Assembly (NCBI GenBank): GCA_001557505.1
Contig: LSAX01000006.1
Coordinates: 2,790,001 to 2,854,000 of the forward strand
DNA length: 64,000 bases
Direction of reading: 5' to 3'
DNA from: Reticulascus tulasneorum
Taxonomy: Eukaryota; Ascomycota; Sordariomycetes; Glomerellales; Reticulascaceae
Numbering within the stretch: position 1 is the stretch's first letter; each line of letters starts with the position of its first letter. Shown in pieces: positions 46,950 to 58,458 of this stretch. The translations under genes and the position numbers were made by a program. Under the pieces are notes generated by a model, which ran no database searches, was not told the DNA's origin, and saw nothing but the letters and a program-made list of their open reading frames with translations.

Positions 46950-48735
46950 TTTGCCGTAGTGTTCGTGTTTCCAATGATATATATAAAACCAAACGAGAGG
47001 CAAAGGGTGGTTATGGTGCCTGGTATTTGGTGTTCGGCTAACTTGGAGGAGGGAATATTCGAGTAGTAAACAACCATGCACTTCCTTCCAAAGGGAGGGA
47101 GGAACTGCTTTGTCTTATAGACGATGTTCGATAATGTGCCTTGTTGTCAAGCTCATGTGCCTCTTTCGCATCCATGTTTTCCCTGGAGCTTCCTTCTGCC
47201 AGATAGTTCCCAAGTCTCTCGCCCATTGGCAAGCGTGGAAAGGGGGGTTAACGAACAAAGAAGGGTGAGTCTAGGAATGAAAGGTCTCTTATCGCCAAGC
47301 TTCCAATTCCTCCATGTGTAGAACAAAAGGGAACCAACCAAACACATCCCTCCTCCGTACACTAGTAGTTTAAACAAAGTAGCTTCAACCTGGCTAAACT
47401 GGTTAACACATGATTGCACTCTGTCTTTCGCATTCAAATGCTCAAGGCTTTGATCAATCTTTCAAAGACATCAACGCCAGCTCCTAAATATTTTCGATCC
47501 CTTTGTTCCCACCGGCTGATTCAGTGCCGCAAGCGTCGAGGGTCGTCGAGGGTCGTCGAGTGCCGCGGATATGCAAAGATCAGACTTTGACTAAGTGAGT
47601 AATAATCTCCAAAGAAAAAAAGAAAAAAAACAAAAAAAAAAGAAGCCGTCGCACAATCTAGCCTCTTCTCCAGCCTGCCTCCTTACTTCGCGCCTCTTCG
47701 TCATCCACTGACCTCGACTCGGTCTGTTTGCAGCTTAATCTAGTCACACGACCCGCAACAAAGACACATACTAACTCGTGATCCCCCTGTTGTCGCTATT
47801 GGCACATCCCCGCAGGTCGGCACCGTATCCTTGGGCCTGGTGCTAGCCACCAAATTGCTGTGTTCGAGACCGGTGCCAGGGGCGCGAGAGCTCGCACGCG
47901 AGCTACAGACTCGGATTTGCAAGAGGTGGGCAAGGAGGCATACCAGGTCGCGTTCTACGATGAGCACGAGGTTTACGCGCTGGACGTGGCCAAGGGAGTA
48001 TGCGATGGCGGCTTGCGGCTCGTTTTCAGAATGCCGTACGACCAGACGGGCAGCAAGGCGTTGCGGCCCGAAGTCAGAGCGTTCCCGTATCTGACGTCCA
48101 TGTTCATGTTTGTAGTCACCAACCTGCAGCAGCAGTCCGGCGTCGTGCTCTCGGCAATCCGGCCGCCGAGATAGCAGCAGAAGATGGAACGATTGGCCGC
48201 CACGTTCTGGCTGCCCAAAGCAGTCACATCTGCCACTGGTCCTAGCAGCGCAGATCCTTAGTCTACCCCGCCTTATCCTCAAGGACGGGCCCGACGCAGT
48301 TCCTAATTGCCGTGGAGGACCACGATTTCTCTATATCGCTCTTCAACCCCGAGCATACTACCCACAAGTACTTTGCTAAATACTACATTAGCAAAATAAA
48401 TATAGTAAAACAAACCAAGAAAAAAACTTTGATAAGTTTGAATCCTCAAACACAGAAATTTCGGGACTTTAATTTACTTAAACTGGGGCAGGAGACAGCG
48501 CGTTGCAAAGACGAGATATGAAGATACTCAAGTCTTTTTGACTTTACTCTAGCTGCCACAGAAGAGCATTGGGGGTGGTACTCCGGAACTACATATGTCC
48601 CATAATTAAGAACTCTTGACGGGTGTTCTGGGCTGCTGAAAACTTCAGGTCCAAGAAGGCAAGAACGGCAGTCCAGACAATGAAACATCACCTTTTACGT
48701 GGAGTGTAATTGATTAATGGCACACTAAAATCTTT
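46950..48735. other. Intergenic region with low-complexity tracts and an unassigned ORF
   Basis: About 1.8 kb. Contains GGTCGTCGAG repeated near 47530-47560, an A-rich tract (47612-47642) and a plus-strand open frame (about 47815-48174; AYQVAFYDEHEVYALDVAKG). That frame reads like protein, but I do not recognise it and it has no clear start. It may be a relic. The rest shows nothing. Confidence 0.4.
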
Positions 48736-49917
48736 CTAAGCACACTGAGAGTAATATGGCGCCGAAACATCTTTGCAGGTCAGTCCTTCCTATATGAGTG
48801 GTTAGTGTTGTGATCCCGGGTGATCGAGGCCAAACCGGAGAGATTTAGCAAATTCCACTTACGCCACAAGATGTGCAACCGTTATAATTCTGTCCTCCAC
48901 ATTGCCCATACCGGGCTACGGAACATGCAGCGGGACCGGCTTCTTCCACTTCGACCGCTCCAGCCAAACCGGTAGCTGCTGGCGCGCTGACGATCGCAGT
49001 ACCGACGGGCCCTGAACCGGCCTTGCAAGTGGACATGCATCCGGCACTGCAGCCTGATCCAGCAACCTTTGTAGTGCCATTTCCATACACTGGAGGCCCG
49101 GGAACAACATATTTGGCAAGCTTGGAGTGGATGTTGACCAAAATGCCTGGGTCGCTCGCCTTGTACGCACCAGGGAACTTGACAGTTGCAGGCTTGGCCG
49201 TTCCAGTCCCACCTTCCACAGTGATCTGGTAGCATGTCATGTACAACTGGGCACCGCTCGATGATCCTGCAGTGTGCAGAGCGATGACTTCGGCGCGGAG
49301 AAGATAGTCGCCATCTGCGAGATCATCAGGAATAGGAACATCCATCTTGCCGCAGCATTTATTCATGTCCTTGACACCCCAATTATCGTCATCAGCCGAA
49401 CCTGCGCCTGTCTTTGCTGTCCAACCGTTTTCAAAGATTTTGAACCAGCCTGTTGAGCCATCGGCACTGGCAGCGTTATCGACCTTGGTGAGGTAAACCA
49501 GGACTGGGCCGTAGTGAGCTCCGCCGATTGCCTCATTCGTGCAGCTTCGGTCTTTCGGTTGCTGTTGGACATTCTGTCAGCGGTGACAAGCCTTCAGGCT
49601 CCCGGGGAGTATTACCTGGTGCATCTCGACTGTGACTGTTCCACCAGCTTGCACGGGGCACTTCCCTGAGATGCCTCTCAAGCCTCCAACGTTGCATCTA
49701 ACATCATTCCCGCCGACGTTGGTAACGGGCGTATTGGATTGTGGGACTCGTGCACATTGAGTTCCGTGCAGCAAATGTCAGTATTCTCCAAACACCAGTA
49801 ACAAGGCAGATGACTTATCATATCGACCCCGTCAACCCACAATTGTTGGAAAAGTGCGTGGCCTGCGACCTGCTGCGCGGCAATTGCGGCCAACGCAGTG
49901 AATGTGATCGACTTCAT
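48736..49917 (-). CDS. AA9 lytic polysaccharide monooxygenase with CBM1
   Basis: Four exons (49917-49819, 49765-49616, 49573-48863, 48789-48736) give 337 aa. Signal peptide 1-19 is followed by the mature N-terminal His20 (HALFQQLWVDGVD), the first copper ligand. The second His (EVIALHTAG) and axial Tyr (YMTCYQI) are present, as is GGAHYGPVLVYL. A linker leads to a C-terminal fungal cellulose-binding module (YGQCGGQNYNGCTSCGEGLT). The enzyme oxidatively cleaves cellulose or related glucans outside the cell. Intron 1 (49766-49818) runs from AT to AC (ATAAGT to GCAC) with a TACTGAC branch point. No GT-AG alternative restores the frame and the conserved GTQCARVPQSNTPV. If AT-AC splicing fails, the gene is non-functional. 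Confidence 0.88.
49766..49818 (-). other. Apparent U2-type AT-AC intron in the LPMO gene
   Basis: The 53-nt intron starts ATAAGTCATC and ends GCTGCAC, with TACTGAC about 13 bases from its end. Removal joins GVDM to GTQCARVP in phase 0, exactly as expected for AA9. No AG lies at the required acceptor position. Confidence 0.75.
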
Positions 49918-51276
49918 GGTTGCCGCGGATCTCTGTAGTACTCAACACTGGGGGAATTGTCTGTCGTAGATCCAGAAAGTTCAAGAACAGGCAAGGGAAC
50001 AGATGTGCTGAGATATAGAAGCGCTGCGGTGTATGGCACTATAATATCGCTTCCAATGTTCTTTTCATTTTCCATCCGGCTCGCGAGTCGATGCCGTCCG
50101 CCACCGCAATTTGCCCAGTATGACAGATCCATCCCTCTTAATTGAAAGTTATAAACCCAAGACTCTTCAGGAGCGTCAGGCTGGCCAAAACAGATTGTCT
50201 GTTCATGAAGTGTGCGCAAATAATCCAGGTCGGGCTGTCATCAGATGGCCTTCTAGGATGGTCGGCAAATCTGATCTGGACGACAGCCAACGGCATATCG
50301 ATATACCCCAGCTCTTTGATTATTATTCCCCACAGACTAATATATGTACAAAGACCACGAGGACGGCAAAGTCGACCCCAGATCGTACCCGAATGGCTGC
50401 ATCGCTATGTACTATGCTTTGAAGGGGGTAATATCCGCCGGCAGAAATGGCTGAAGGCAACGGTCACGACCATTCCGTGACTAAATCGACAGGTCAGCAA
50501 GCAGAAATCATTATGCCGAAAAAGAGCCGCGCCAAGTTATGTGGGCTGCAAAGCACGATGATATCAGATCAGTTGGCAATGGGAGCAACGCCAAGCAGAC
50601 CAAGGTGTCAGATAAGGTCTCTAGTCCGAACGCGGCCTCGTGATCAGTAGGCATACTGGACGGACGGATATAGCCAGCCAGTCACTTAATACGACTTTGA
50701 ACTAGTGGATCGAACTAATCCGAGAAACTTGACCCTGCTAGATGCCGGATTCATGTTTGCCAGTGCTAGAAGTTACAGTTGACTGTGTATTCAATTGAAC
50801 ACAAGTGCTTGCGGCCTTAAAAAGGGCAGTGATAGTTTCATTTCCGGAATAGAAGTGCGATAGAAAACTGGGGTTTGACACTTTGGGGACAACAACATCG
50901 ATCCTGAAATCGACGACAGACATCCAGAATACTCCTAGTGGGTTAGATCCGTCAAATCTCTCCGGGCTCATGGTAGAGCTACCAAGTTTTATTCATTCGT
51001 CCAGAAATTCTACGGAGCATAGTGATAGCATTGCACGTTCGCAGACAGCAACGAGGGAGCTAATTTGCGCTAGATGAATGATTCTTTTGACCATCTATGC
51101 TGATTGAGCACAATATACTGGAGCATCTAAGTTATCGTATCTCTCTCGGCCTAATTTTGTATGCAACATGAGCAGCCTTCTAGTAGCCATAAAAACGTAT
51201 CCATAAACAACTCCCGCTCAGTGCTCTTCGCCCAACTGTCGATGATGATGCAACATCTTGTCCAGTGATTCAATTA
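49918..51276. other. Intergenic, no gene seen
   Basis: About 1.36 kb upstream of the LPMO and downstream of the zincin gene, both on the minus strand. A TTTATAAC element on the minus strand (near 50147) may serve the LPMO. No credible ORF is seen. Confidence 0.5.
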
Positions 51277-52573
51277 CTATGAAGTTGGGCTGTCTCCACT
51301 TGCGTTTGATCCGGCAAACGTCGGAACATTTGCATCAACGGTGATGTTCGCGAGCAAGTCATCACGTTTGATCTTCGAACCGCATCCAGCTGCTGGGCCC
51401 ATGCATGAGATATAGCTGGGGAAAGGTATCAGTCAAGAGATTCGAAAGCAGATGCGGTAAGGCAACTTACTCGTTATCCCAACGTCTATTGCACTTGCCT
51501 CCAGGCACGATGATCTTACCCAGAGCACTCCTGACAGTCTTGTACTGGTTTATGATGGTTGCCCAACTTGGCTGGATGGTTCCGATGCCACCTGGGACCA
51601 CTCCGTCGAACAAGCCAATGACGGTCTCCTGCGCAAAGTTTTCAACGTGATCTATTGGGCAATACCTCGTGTTAGAAGATGTGACGTTATGGCCCTCGGC
51701 ACTAGGTATAAATAGGTATACTGACTGGTTTGGGCATAGTAGTCCGATACGTGGGAGTCCAGGTTGTACCTCGATCTCCAGGCATTTGTAGCTGAGGGAT
51801 ATTAATTATAGTTTTAAAATGGTCAAGCAGAATTTACGCCTTACAGGAATAGTAGCCGTTTGAGTTCGGGACGGCATTCCAGTCTAGCGCATGGGCTGCC
51901 TCGTGAATCCAAAGGGTGATGCCGTTGTCTCCTGCGGCATCACCAAATACAACAATGTCGCCCCAGCTAGACCTTAATAGCAGGAAGTTTCGTCAGCAAA
52001 GATACATTAAAACCAGTACAAAGGGTCTATCTTACCACGTGTATGCATGTCTAGAATCCGAAGGGAGCGCTATTTTGTTAAAGTCAGCGCATATCCAAGT
52101 TGATGAGCTGCCGAGTCGGTTCACAAACCAATAACGTGACGGATGAAATCGCGAGTCCCAACGGGCATCCGACCAAATCGATCGATCATCTGCTCTCGGC
52201 TAATCTGAGCCTTGTTATGTCTACACATAATCCACACCGAACCGCAGTCGTTATAGTGAACATTAAAGACCTCAATGTCATAGGGACTGTGACCATTGCT
52301 TTCTGCCTCCATCTTGCAGCGGCGGGGGAGCCCTAATTTTGCGTTAGATCAAGGAAGCCTCGAAAGCGAGGGAACAGAGTACTTACAGCCCCAGCCCCAT
52401 CTATCAGTGGTGTATCCAGGTGCTGAAAGGTGGACCATCAACCTATTACCAAGATTTTCTTGGAATTGTGGGCTGATAATGGGCTTCGTCAGTCGGTCGT
52501 CCCCTAGAGCCTGTTGAGACAGAAGGAGTCCAACGATCAGCTGGGCAGCGCGGAAGAACGAAGCAGGACCCAT
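51277..52573 (-). CDS. Secreted zincin metallopeptidase-like, CON-13 family
   Basis: Seven exons (52573-52387, 52332-52129, 52069-52036, 51972-51845, 51791-51726, 51651-51471, 51415-51277) give 312 aa. A signal peptide (MGPASFFRAAQLIVGLLLSQ) is followed by RWGWGWLPRRCK, YNDCGSVWIMCRHN and MIDRFGRMPVGTRDFIRH, as in the Neurospora conidiation protein CON-13 family. The zinc motif is HEAAH (165-169) in LWIHEAAHALD. Downstream NHVENFAQETVIGLFDGVVPG continues the family pattern. The protein is probably an extracellular zinc peptidase or a derived non-enzymatic relative. One exon is only 34 nt and carries the conserved LPSDSRHAYTW junction. Confidence 0.85.
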
Positions 52574-52687
52574 GACGAGTAGCTATTCAGGATAGTAATT
52601 CGACTAGAGTGGAAGAAATAACTGTGAGACCTAGTGACTGGAGATTGTGATGAATGTAGAGTCTGAAGTGATGGCGAGGACAGCGCA

Positions 52688-52694
52688 CTTTATA
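52688..52694 (-). promoter_or_regulatory. TATA box of the zincin gene
   Basis: TATAAAG on the minus strand lies about 115 bases upstream of the start codon at 52573. A run of 15 Gs (52714-52728) lies immediately upstream of it. Confidence 0.5.
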
Positions 52695-54555
52695 CATGTG
52701 CCTTCATACAAAAGGGGGGGGGGGGGGGCACACCCACTTAGAGCTGCGGAGACTGGCAGCAACAAACATCCCCATAGCCTTACGCCCTATCGACCTACAA
52801 GTTTCACACAATGACGACCCAGTGGTTTAAGTCGCGGGAGAAGTTTGGGGCTACAGGGGTAATTCCGACGTAGGTAGTTGGTAACCCGCACCACAACCGC
52901 GCCGTTGGTATGGTCTTACCTATATGCTAACTCAATCGGATAGCCACTAATTACAGCGCTTGCCAAACACGCAGGGCCGGATGACCCAGCACAAGCCTCG
53001 GCTGCCAAGGGTAGCATCGCGCCTGTGCCAATTCAAATCCAGCATAAGGAGGGAAATTATCTGCTATAATTAGGAATTTAAGTGGAACAATAACCGCCAA
53101 CTCGTGCACTGCTTGGAGACTACACACTCCACTTTAAGGTAGGCATGGACTTTTGGCCTCAAGTGGGTAAAATTGTCGCATGCTGCGGATATCCTGCACA
53201 ACCGGGCTAGTCCGCACGTAAGCAGCACGTTACTACATTGGTGCAATTTGCCCTCATAGCTTATAAGGCCGACCAACTTTTACATCGCTTTCACAACATA
53301 GCGCCGTCCGAAAAAGTGTTTAATTCTCCTTTAGGTATCAGCGAAATTTAAGCAGTGGGGCAGCGAAGTACGTTAACTTAGTCTACCTAGGCTGAGCTTA
53401 ACGCTGACATAGCAATGCCCGTCTTTTCCGATGGCATGTCAAAAGCCCTATGGTAATACAGGAGCTAACTTGCATGTAGACGGAACCCAACCCAGTTGTA
53501 CTCCCATACACATTCACATGGACACAGGGTTTAGCAAGTACACACTAGCCCTTTCTTAGTTAACAAATCCTCATGCTCTCACGTAATCATGTAAGCCAGA
53601 AACATGCTATTGCAATGGCGTAAAGAGAGCAATTAGACCCAAGCCCGAGTCATTGTTATAATGCGAGCAGATTACTGCTTCTTTGCCAAAATACGAATTG
53701 AGCCTGTAAAAGAGGGCCGGTCTAGTGCAGTGTAACATCGTTCTTGGGATTTTTCCCTCCCGAAATCTTCAATATCCACCGTGAGAACTAAAAGCATACC
53801 CCGAGTATTGCCGAACAATTTGGGATGATGCTCCTACCATAATGCTCTGTTCTTAAACGACAAGACCACTCACTGCAAGACGCCAAGCGTGAAATAAATA
53901 ATCAATAGCCAGGCGTCCGAAGAAGAAGCTGGTCCAGCCACCACAGTACGTTGCACCCAGTCTCCTTGATACTGTAACTTGGCGATCCACCCGCGAATTA
54001 GGCCAAGGAATCACTCATTACCAATTAGTCTGGTCACGTTCTTCGTGTGAAATCTAAATCTACTAGGACCCATCGCTGAAAATATTACTACACAGATGCT
54101 CGCAGCCCATACTGAAGACTTTTACACCCCTCATAATATAGTGGAGACCAAAGCTTGGCCAAACAGACGCAAAATCAAATTAGCAGGTTTGGCCTCGTCA
54201 ATCTCATCGTGTGATCCACTGCTGGAGGAGACATCTGAGAAAGGGTCGGAGAATAGCAGCTGGTGGAGAGTAAGCGGTCATAAGAAGTTACAGCAGAGCC
54301 GTGGACACGAGGTTAAGCTACATTATTACGGAATAGGACTTAATGGGATAAGCGGGCTGTAATCATTAATAGTGGAGTTCTGGCGATGAATGCAGAAGAA
54401 GCTGGAGAAAAAGCGATATTGTGTGCGATGGCGCCAAACTATGTGCTATTATGAATCAGAGGGGTCTTCTAGCCTGCCAGCTTTAGCTTCTCCCATCTCA
54501 AAAGACTCTAGTGTTTTACCAGGTCTTCCAATAATACAGCCTAGATGATTCACGC
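52695..54555. other. Intergenic, no gene seen
   Basis: About 1.9 kb. It starts with the 15-G run and then has no recognisable gene. Only short ORFs are present. Confidence 0.55.
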
Positions 54556-56231
54556 TTACGGCCTACCACCAGGCCGTCCTCGACCTGGTCGTCCGCCTGG
54601 TCTTCCTCGGCCTGGGCCGCCTGGTCGACCTCCAGGTGGTCTTTGAGGAGGTTGCTGCGGCTGTGGTTGTGGCCGGGGTGCTGGCTGTTGTGGTTGGGGC
54701 TGGGGCTGGGGCTGTGGCCGAGGTGCAGGTTGTTGTGGTTGGGGTTGAGGCGGTTGGACTACGGGCGGCCGGGGTGTGGGCTGTGGTTGTTGGGGTTGAG
54801 GTTGCTGGACCACCGGTGGCGGAGGTAATGGCGAGTCAGGCACGGGCGTCCATGGTGATGGTGATGGTGCTGGCCGCGATGTTGGTACTGGGGAGTCAGG
54901 CACAGGAGTCCAGGGTGTTCGTGACGGCACTGGCGAAACAGACACTGGAGTTGACGGATTGGGTCGAGTCGGAGGGGTATATGGAGCATCCGGAATGACT
55001 GTAACCTTGGTCGTCGTTGCAGGGGGCAGTGGGGCATCTGGCACTGGTGTCTTAACTCCTGTAGTGGAAGTCGTGCTCGTTGTCAAGGGCGTCGGTACCA
55101 GAGTAGTCACGAGGGTGGTAACTATTGGCGTTGGTGAGATTACGGACAATGCACTTGAACTTGAAGCGGTGGTTGTCGGCTTTGGAACCAGAGTGGTGAC
55201 TAAGGTGGTTACCGTGGGTACAGGCGGGGGCACTGCAGGAGCGCTTGACGATGTGACGACAGACGTAATACTCAGAGATGGACTAGCAGGGGGCAAGGTT
55301 AGAACGGAAGTCACAACCACGGGAGTCTCCGGAACAAGTGGGCCAACACTAGTAGTTGTGATGGACTGTGTGGTGGTGCTTGGTGTGGCCGGTGGCAGAA
55401 TGACCACGGAAGTTTGGACCACAGGGGTCTCTGGAACTAATGGGCCAACAGTGGGCGATCCTAGGACTATGGTAGAACTTGTGGCCGGGGCACTGGGGGT
55501 TGCTGCTGGTGGGCTGGAACTTGATGGCTGAGGACTGCTGACCGGCGCACCAGAGAAAGATGCAACCAGCGCGTCGAACTGCGCCTGAGAAACCTTTGCC
55601 TTGCTGAGATCGAGCGAAAACGGAGCCTTGCTTTGATGATAGCTAATCGCACTAGTCCCACTGGCTGGCGTCCTCGGAGCTGAATTGCTAGCAGCCCAAG
55701 CGAAGTCGTTCACCGCGTTGGGGTCAAGCGCGCCGCCTTCCCACTGGCTGCAACCTTTGCAGAGTACATTCGCCTGCCAATGAGTCGTGTTAGCCGTTGA
55801 TGATGAGTATACGGTATAAGTAGCCCCTGCGTAGGCCTGAGGTGCGGTATAACCACTTGAACAATATAATATCAGCACTCTGGCCGCCTGTAAGGCGATT
55901 TCTGGAGGGAGAACGAGACTTACGTAGCCCATCGAGAAGATACGATCACACTGTCACCATTTTTCCATGCCACAGCCAGCGGATTCCTCAGCATGCTTCC
56001 ACCCCACGCGAGTCCAGCCCATCCCGTCGTGGCAGGTGCTACGATCTGGAAGAGAACGTCAAAAGGAGCGGTCGCAACATCTGGGATCGCAATTCGGTAG
56101 ATCAAGTTCGACGTCTCCGTTTTGTATTCGACGAGCCCCCCAGCGGCCTGTCTTGCTTCAATCTCCGCAGTTGGTGCGGCGAAGACAGAGCCAGCAAGCG
56201 CCACAACGCTTGCAAAATGAAGGAAACCCAT
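54556..56231 (-). CDS. Secreted cytochrome-domain (AA8/CDH-type) protein with Pro/Gln/Gly-rich tail
   Basis: Two exons (56231-55924 and 55855-54556) give 535 aa. Signal peptide MGFLHFASVVALAGSVFA; then a cellobiose-dehydrogenase-type cytochrome domain to about residue 210. It includes TTGWAGLAWGGSM (candidate haem ligand M80), GDSVIVSSRWATGYTAPQAY, THWQANVLCKGCSQW (candidate ligand H128) and NDFAWAASN. The rest is a Ser/Thr/Pro-rich linker with repeated LVPETPVV and VTTLVTTLVP units, a Pro-Gln tract, and a Gly-Arg-Pro tail (PGGRPGRGRPG). There is no flavin dehydrogenase domain, CBM or obvious GPI signal. Stand-alone AA8 proteins are thought to shuttle electrons or reduce iron, and may feed copper monooxygenases; an LPMO gene lies 5 kb away on the same strand. 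The start is the ATG at 56231. Confidence 0.82.
54560..54860 (-). repeat. Low-complexity coding repeat (Pro-Gln and Gly-Arg-Pro)
   Basis: The 3' end of the cytochrome-domain gene is a CAACC/CAGCC-rich simple repeat encoding PQPQPQ and GRPGGRPG units. It opens long spurious ORFs in the other frames. Confidence 0.85.
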
Positions 56232-58458
56232 GACAACCACGAAAGGTAGTCAGGTAACCAGGAATCGCTGACCTCGGCACTATCGATCAATATCACGAAG
56301 TTTAAGCTCGCGGTTACCATCTGTCCCTCAATGCGTCCTATGCCGGCTAGATATACCCAAAGGCAACGACTGCCAAGTCGTCCCCCATGCCTCGCCACAC
56401 TCGTGGGTTTACGTTTCTGGGAATTCATTTCGGAACACCGACGGCTGAAGTTGATGACCTCCGCCTAGCTTCTTATTAGCCAGGAACACCATTAGGATGG
56501 TGCGCCGTTATGCCACGAGGCTGAAGAGGGGCCTTCAAGCAAGATTTGACTCCATAGGCTAGGCACAGCTTGCCATCGTTACTATGAAAGCGTTTTCCAG
56601 CGTCATCACTCGGTATGTTCATCTCTTGATTCAGGACCGGAGATTAATGGCGACATCCTACAGGTTTATTGTGTCGTCAACCAGACTTCAGCGCAGATAA
56701 GGTCGTATTGCCAATATCCGACCGCGCACGGCCTCGACGGCATCATAGTGATTGGGCTATTGTGATCGTGACAGGGAAGAACTGGGGAAGTTCCGAGAAG
56801 GTTTGCAAAATCGATCAACAAACGCGTAATTGGAGCGGGGTGCCAAAGGACTGAAAGTTGGAGAGGAGCGGGATAGGGCGGTAGGAACTATATAGCCAAA
56901 AGACATCGGGCATCTCAGTCTACCGTCGAAGGCCGGCATTTTAACCATGTCGTCAAAGCTTATCCCGTATTTACCCAATCATCTTTCTGCCAATTGTAAT
57001 AAGTCCCCGTGACGGATCCTCGATATAGCCAGAATTTCTTGTTCGTTGAATAGACACACGAAAACTGGTGACAGCAGCTGGCATCACGCCGCCACCAACC
57101 AATGACGCGAGTCCAACGCCAGGCGACTGAGAAGCCTCGGCGAGGAGTATGGACGCTTTTCGGATCCAGAACGTGCGTTGTGTGGTAGTTCCACGCATCA
57201 TCCGTCCAGCCTTGCGTTTGTTCAATGTCACTTGGCTTTTACTTTAGATCACGAGAGGCAGCAACAAACACTGTACACAACCAATTGCCAGCATGTTCAC
57301 TAGGCAATATCAGGTGGCACTAACCGGGTCAATTGCGATAAGATCGCCAGTAAGAGCGTATAGTGCTCATATTTGTTTCTTAGCATGGTCTCCTGTAAGA
57401 TTCCAGCTGGAATGCATGACTGTGGTATTAGGTCGTCGCCATACGTGGACCAGATAAATGCAATGACATCGTAACAGCATCGCAGATATCCTAAGAGACA
57501 AAGACAGGAGGTTGTACAATCGCAATTAATATAGAACCAAGGAAGAAAAGCTGGCACGATTGGCTGCTAAACTTCTCAGCTATTGGTAAGTCGGAGCTAT
57601 CCATGGTTGCACCACAGCGTGACTTTGGACAGAGGACAGGCTTATCCAACGACAGCATGCGGCTTGAATAGGTTAGTAGAGGAGTCCTGCCATTGCACAA
57701 GGATCCGCCGCTCGCCATGCTATCATGAACGCCATCCACGCGAGACATCTGCAAATGAGGTTCCCTATAAGATGGGCACGCGGCCAGCGAGCGGTATCCT
57801 ACCGCGGAGAACGGTTGCCTTTGATGTCCGCGCAATATATGACCATAGAGCGTGAGAAGCTAGGCTGATCACCAGATGAGTCGTTTCCGGCAAATGTCCC
57901 CAGGATTGTGTGCCTTCAAGCAGACGATGACGCCTTGCTTCGTGATCTATTGGCGCCGAGTTGTAATCCTGATAGTATACATCCTGTTGCAATACATATT
58001 GTGTAACCTTGATCTATTGGCGCCGAGATCTCCTGCATGGCTCCAGACGTACCAGCATCATTGATGTCCTGCGTGAGCTGTAAGTTCATTAGAAATACGG
58101 GTTATGAAGTGCTCAGTAGTATGACCACAGTCATGACGGCAAGCCGGGGTGATTGACGGCCGGCACCTACTAATTCATGAACTGGACATGCTCTGGTAAG
58201 GTGCAGCTCACTGGAAGGATTATTACCTAGTGCGGGTCTGGTGGCAGCGCACGGGCCAGACTGAGCGGAATTAAAATGTGACATTTTGCACGTGACGGAC
58301 ATAGTGGGGTCTCTCTTGACGTCGAGGAAAGGTCCGTCCGAAACAGGCTTAGTGGCTATTCAATTTTCCTCGAGTTTCCTCGAGTTCCTGCCCATGGAGC
58401 CCTTGTTTCCGCTTCACGACCCTAAACCCAAGGCTCACTCAACACGATCATTTCGCCC
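56232..58458. other. Gene-poor region
   Basis: About 2.2 kb between a minus-strand and a plus-strand gene. No ORF has recognisable features. A 17-bp direct repeat (GATCTATTGGCGCCGAG at 57944-57960 and 58011-58027) is present. The last 100 bases (TTTCCTCGAGTTTCCTCGAG) are the likely promoter of the poly(A) polymerase. Confidence 0.5.

Noticed and set aside
47815..48174. Protein-like plus-strand frame
   Set aside because: No clear start, several overlapping frames in GC-rich DNA, and no recognised family.
54636..55531. Plus-strand ORFs rich in Val/Gly opposite the cytochrome-domain gene
   Set aside because: Valine/glycine-rich composition is the antisense of the Pro/Thr-rich linker; no start context or domain.
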